From an uncultured Micrococcus sp. (GTDB lineage Bacteria > Actinomycetota > Actinomycetes > Actinomycetales > Micrococcaceae): a DNA stretch of 5,300 bases. Positions 5,241 through 5,300 of the stretch are shown in pieces. The position numbers and the translations under genes were made by a program. The DNA is taken from the NCBI GenBank assembly GCA_946222435.1, contig CAMIOJ010000174.1:1-5300 (forward strand), in the 5' to 3' direction. How positions within the stretch are numbered: position 1 is the first letter of the stretch; each line of letters starts with the position of its first letter. Below the pieces are notes generated by a model. That model ran no database searches. It was given only the letters and a program-made list of their open reading frames with translations, and was not told where the DNA came from.

Positions 5241-5300
5241 ATGGCTCCCCAGACGTCCCACGATGTTCACGTCCCGTCCACGCGCGTCCCCGGCGCGGGC
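5241..5300 (+). CDS. Possible 5' end of a divergent gene, unrecognised
   Basis: An open frame starts at ATG 5241 and runs to the window edge (20 codons), reading MAPQTSHDVHVPSTRVPGAG. Most codons end in G or C as in the neighbouring genes. The segment is Pro/Val/Thr-rich with no motif, signal peptide or membrane helix, so no function can be suggested. It is divergent from coaD with 50 bases between the starts. It may be a spurious frame; the minus strand here has stops in the short frames and shows no alternative gene I can support. Confidence 0.35.
   Translation, partial: MAPQTSHDVHVPSTRVPGAG

Noticed and set aside
5079..5270. Minus-strand open frame of 63 codons spanning the coaD start
   Set aside because: It overlaps the coaD N-terminus in another frame and shows no conserved features.

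Overview
This window reads as chromosome of a high-GC Gram-positive actinobacterium. Base composition is roughly 70% G+C by eye, with heavy G/C at third codon positions and GTG starts. The gene set coaD, DUF177, rpmF, rnc, mutM is a housekeeping neighbourhood well known in Actinomycetota. The cysteine-free L32 (beginning MAVPKRKMSRANTRARRSQW) resembles what I recall from Micrococcaceae (Micrococcus, Kocuria, Arthrobacter group). That family placement is recall-based and moderately sure; no species call is made.

Nearly all genes lie on the minus strand, so transcription runs from right to left. From the right edge: a possible + strand gene start at 5241 (only 20 codons visible, perhaps leaderless); coaD (phosphopantetheine adenylyltransferase, 4723-5190); galU (UTP-glucose-1-phosphate uridylyltransferase, 3713-4618); then a tightly packed cluster of DUF177/YceD-like protein (3029-3598), rpmF (L32, 2823-3026), rnc (RNase III, 2087-2821) and mutM (Fpg glycosylase, 1187-2080), with gaps of 2, 1 and 6 bases; and finally an LCP-family (LytR-CpsA-Psr) cell-wall glycopolymer transferase that runs off the left edge (1-1128).

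The DUF177-rpmF-rnc-mutM cluster looks like one operon driven by a good sigma-70 type promoter (TTGCCG, 18 bases, TATGAT, at 3673-3702). It joins ribosome and rRNA functions (L32, an L32/23S-associated DUF177 protein, RNase III) to DNA base repair. GalU and the LCP protein at either side both serve the cell envelope: GalU makes UDP-glucose and LCP enzymes attach glycopolymers to peptidoglycan. In many actinobacteria smc and ftsY follow mutM, and coaD sits directly beside DUF177; here LCP and galU occupy those places.

The most notable unexplained structure is a pair of perfect inverted repeats of identical geometry (10-bp arms, 4-base loop reading TGCY on the minus strand). One lies in the leader before DUF177 (3635-3658) and one in the leader before galU (4637-4660). 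Neither has a T-tract. Other points are an enlarged zinc finger in MutM, a GAAC-N4-GTTC dyad over the coaD stop codon, and a -10 hexamer placed to give a leaderless transcript at 5241. No mobile element, CRISPR array, tRNA or rRNA was seen, and no stretch over 300 bases lacks a gene.
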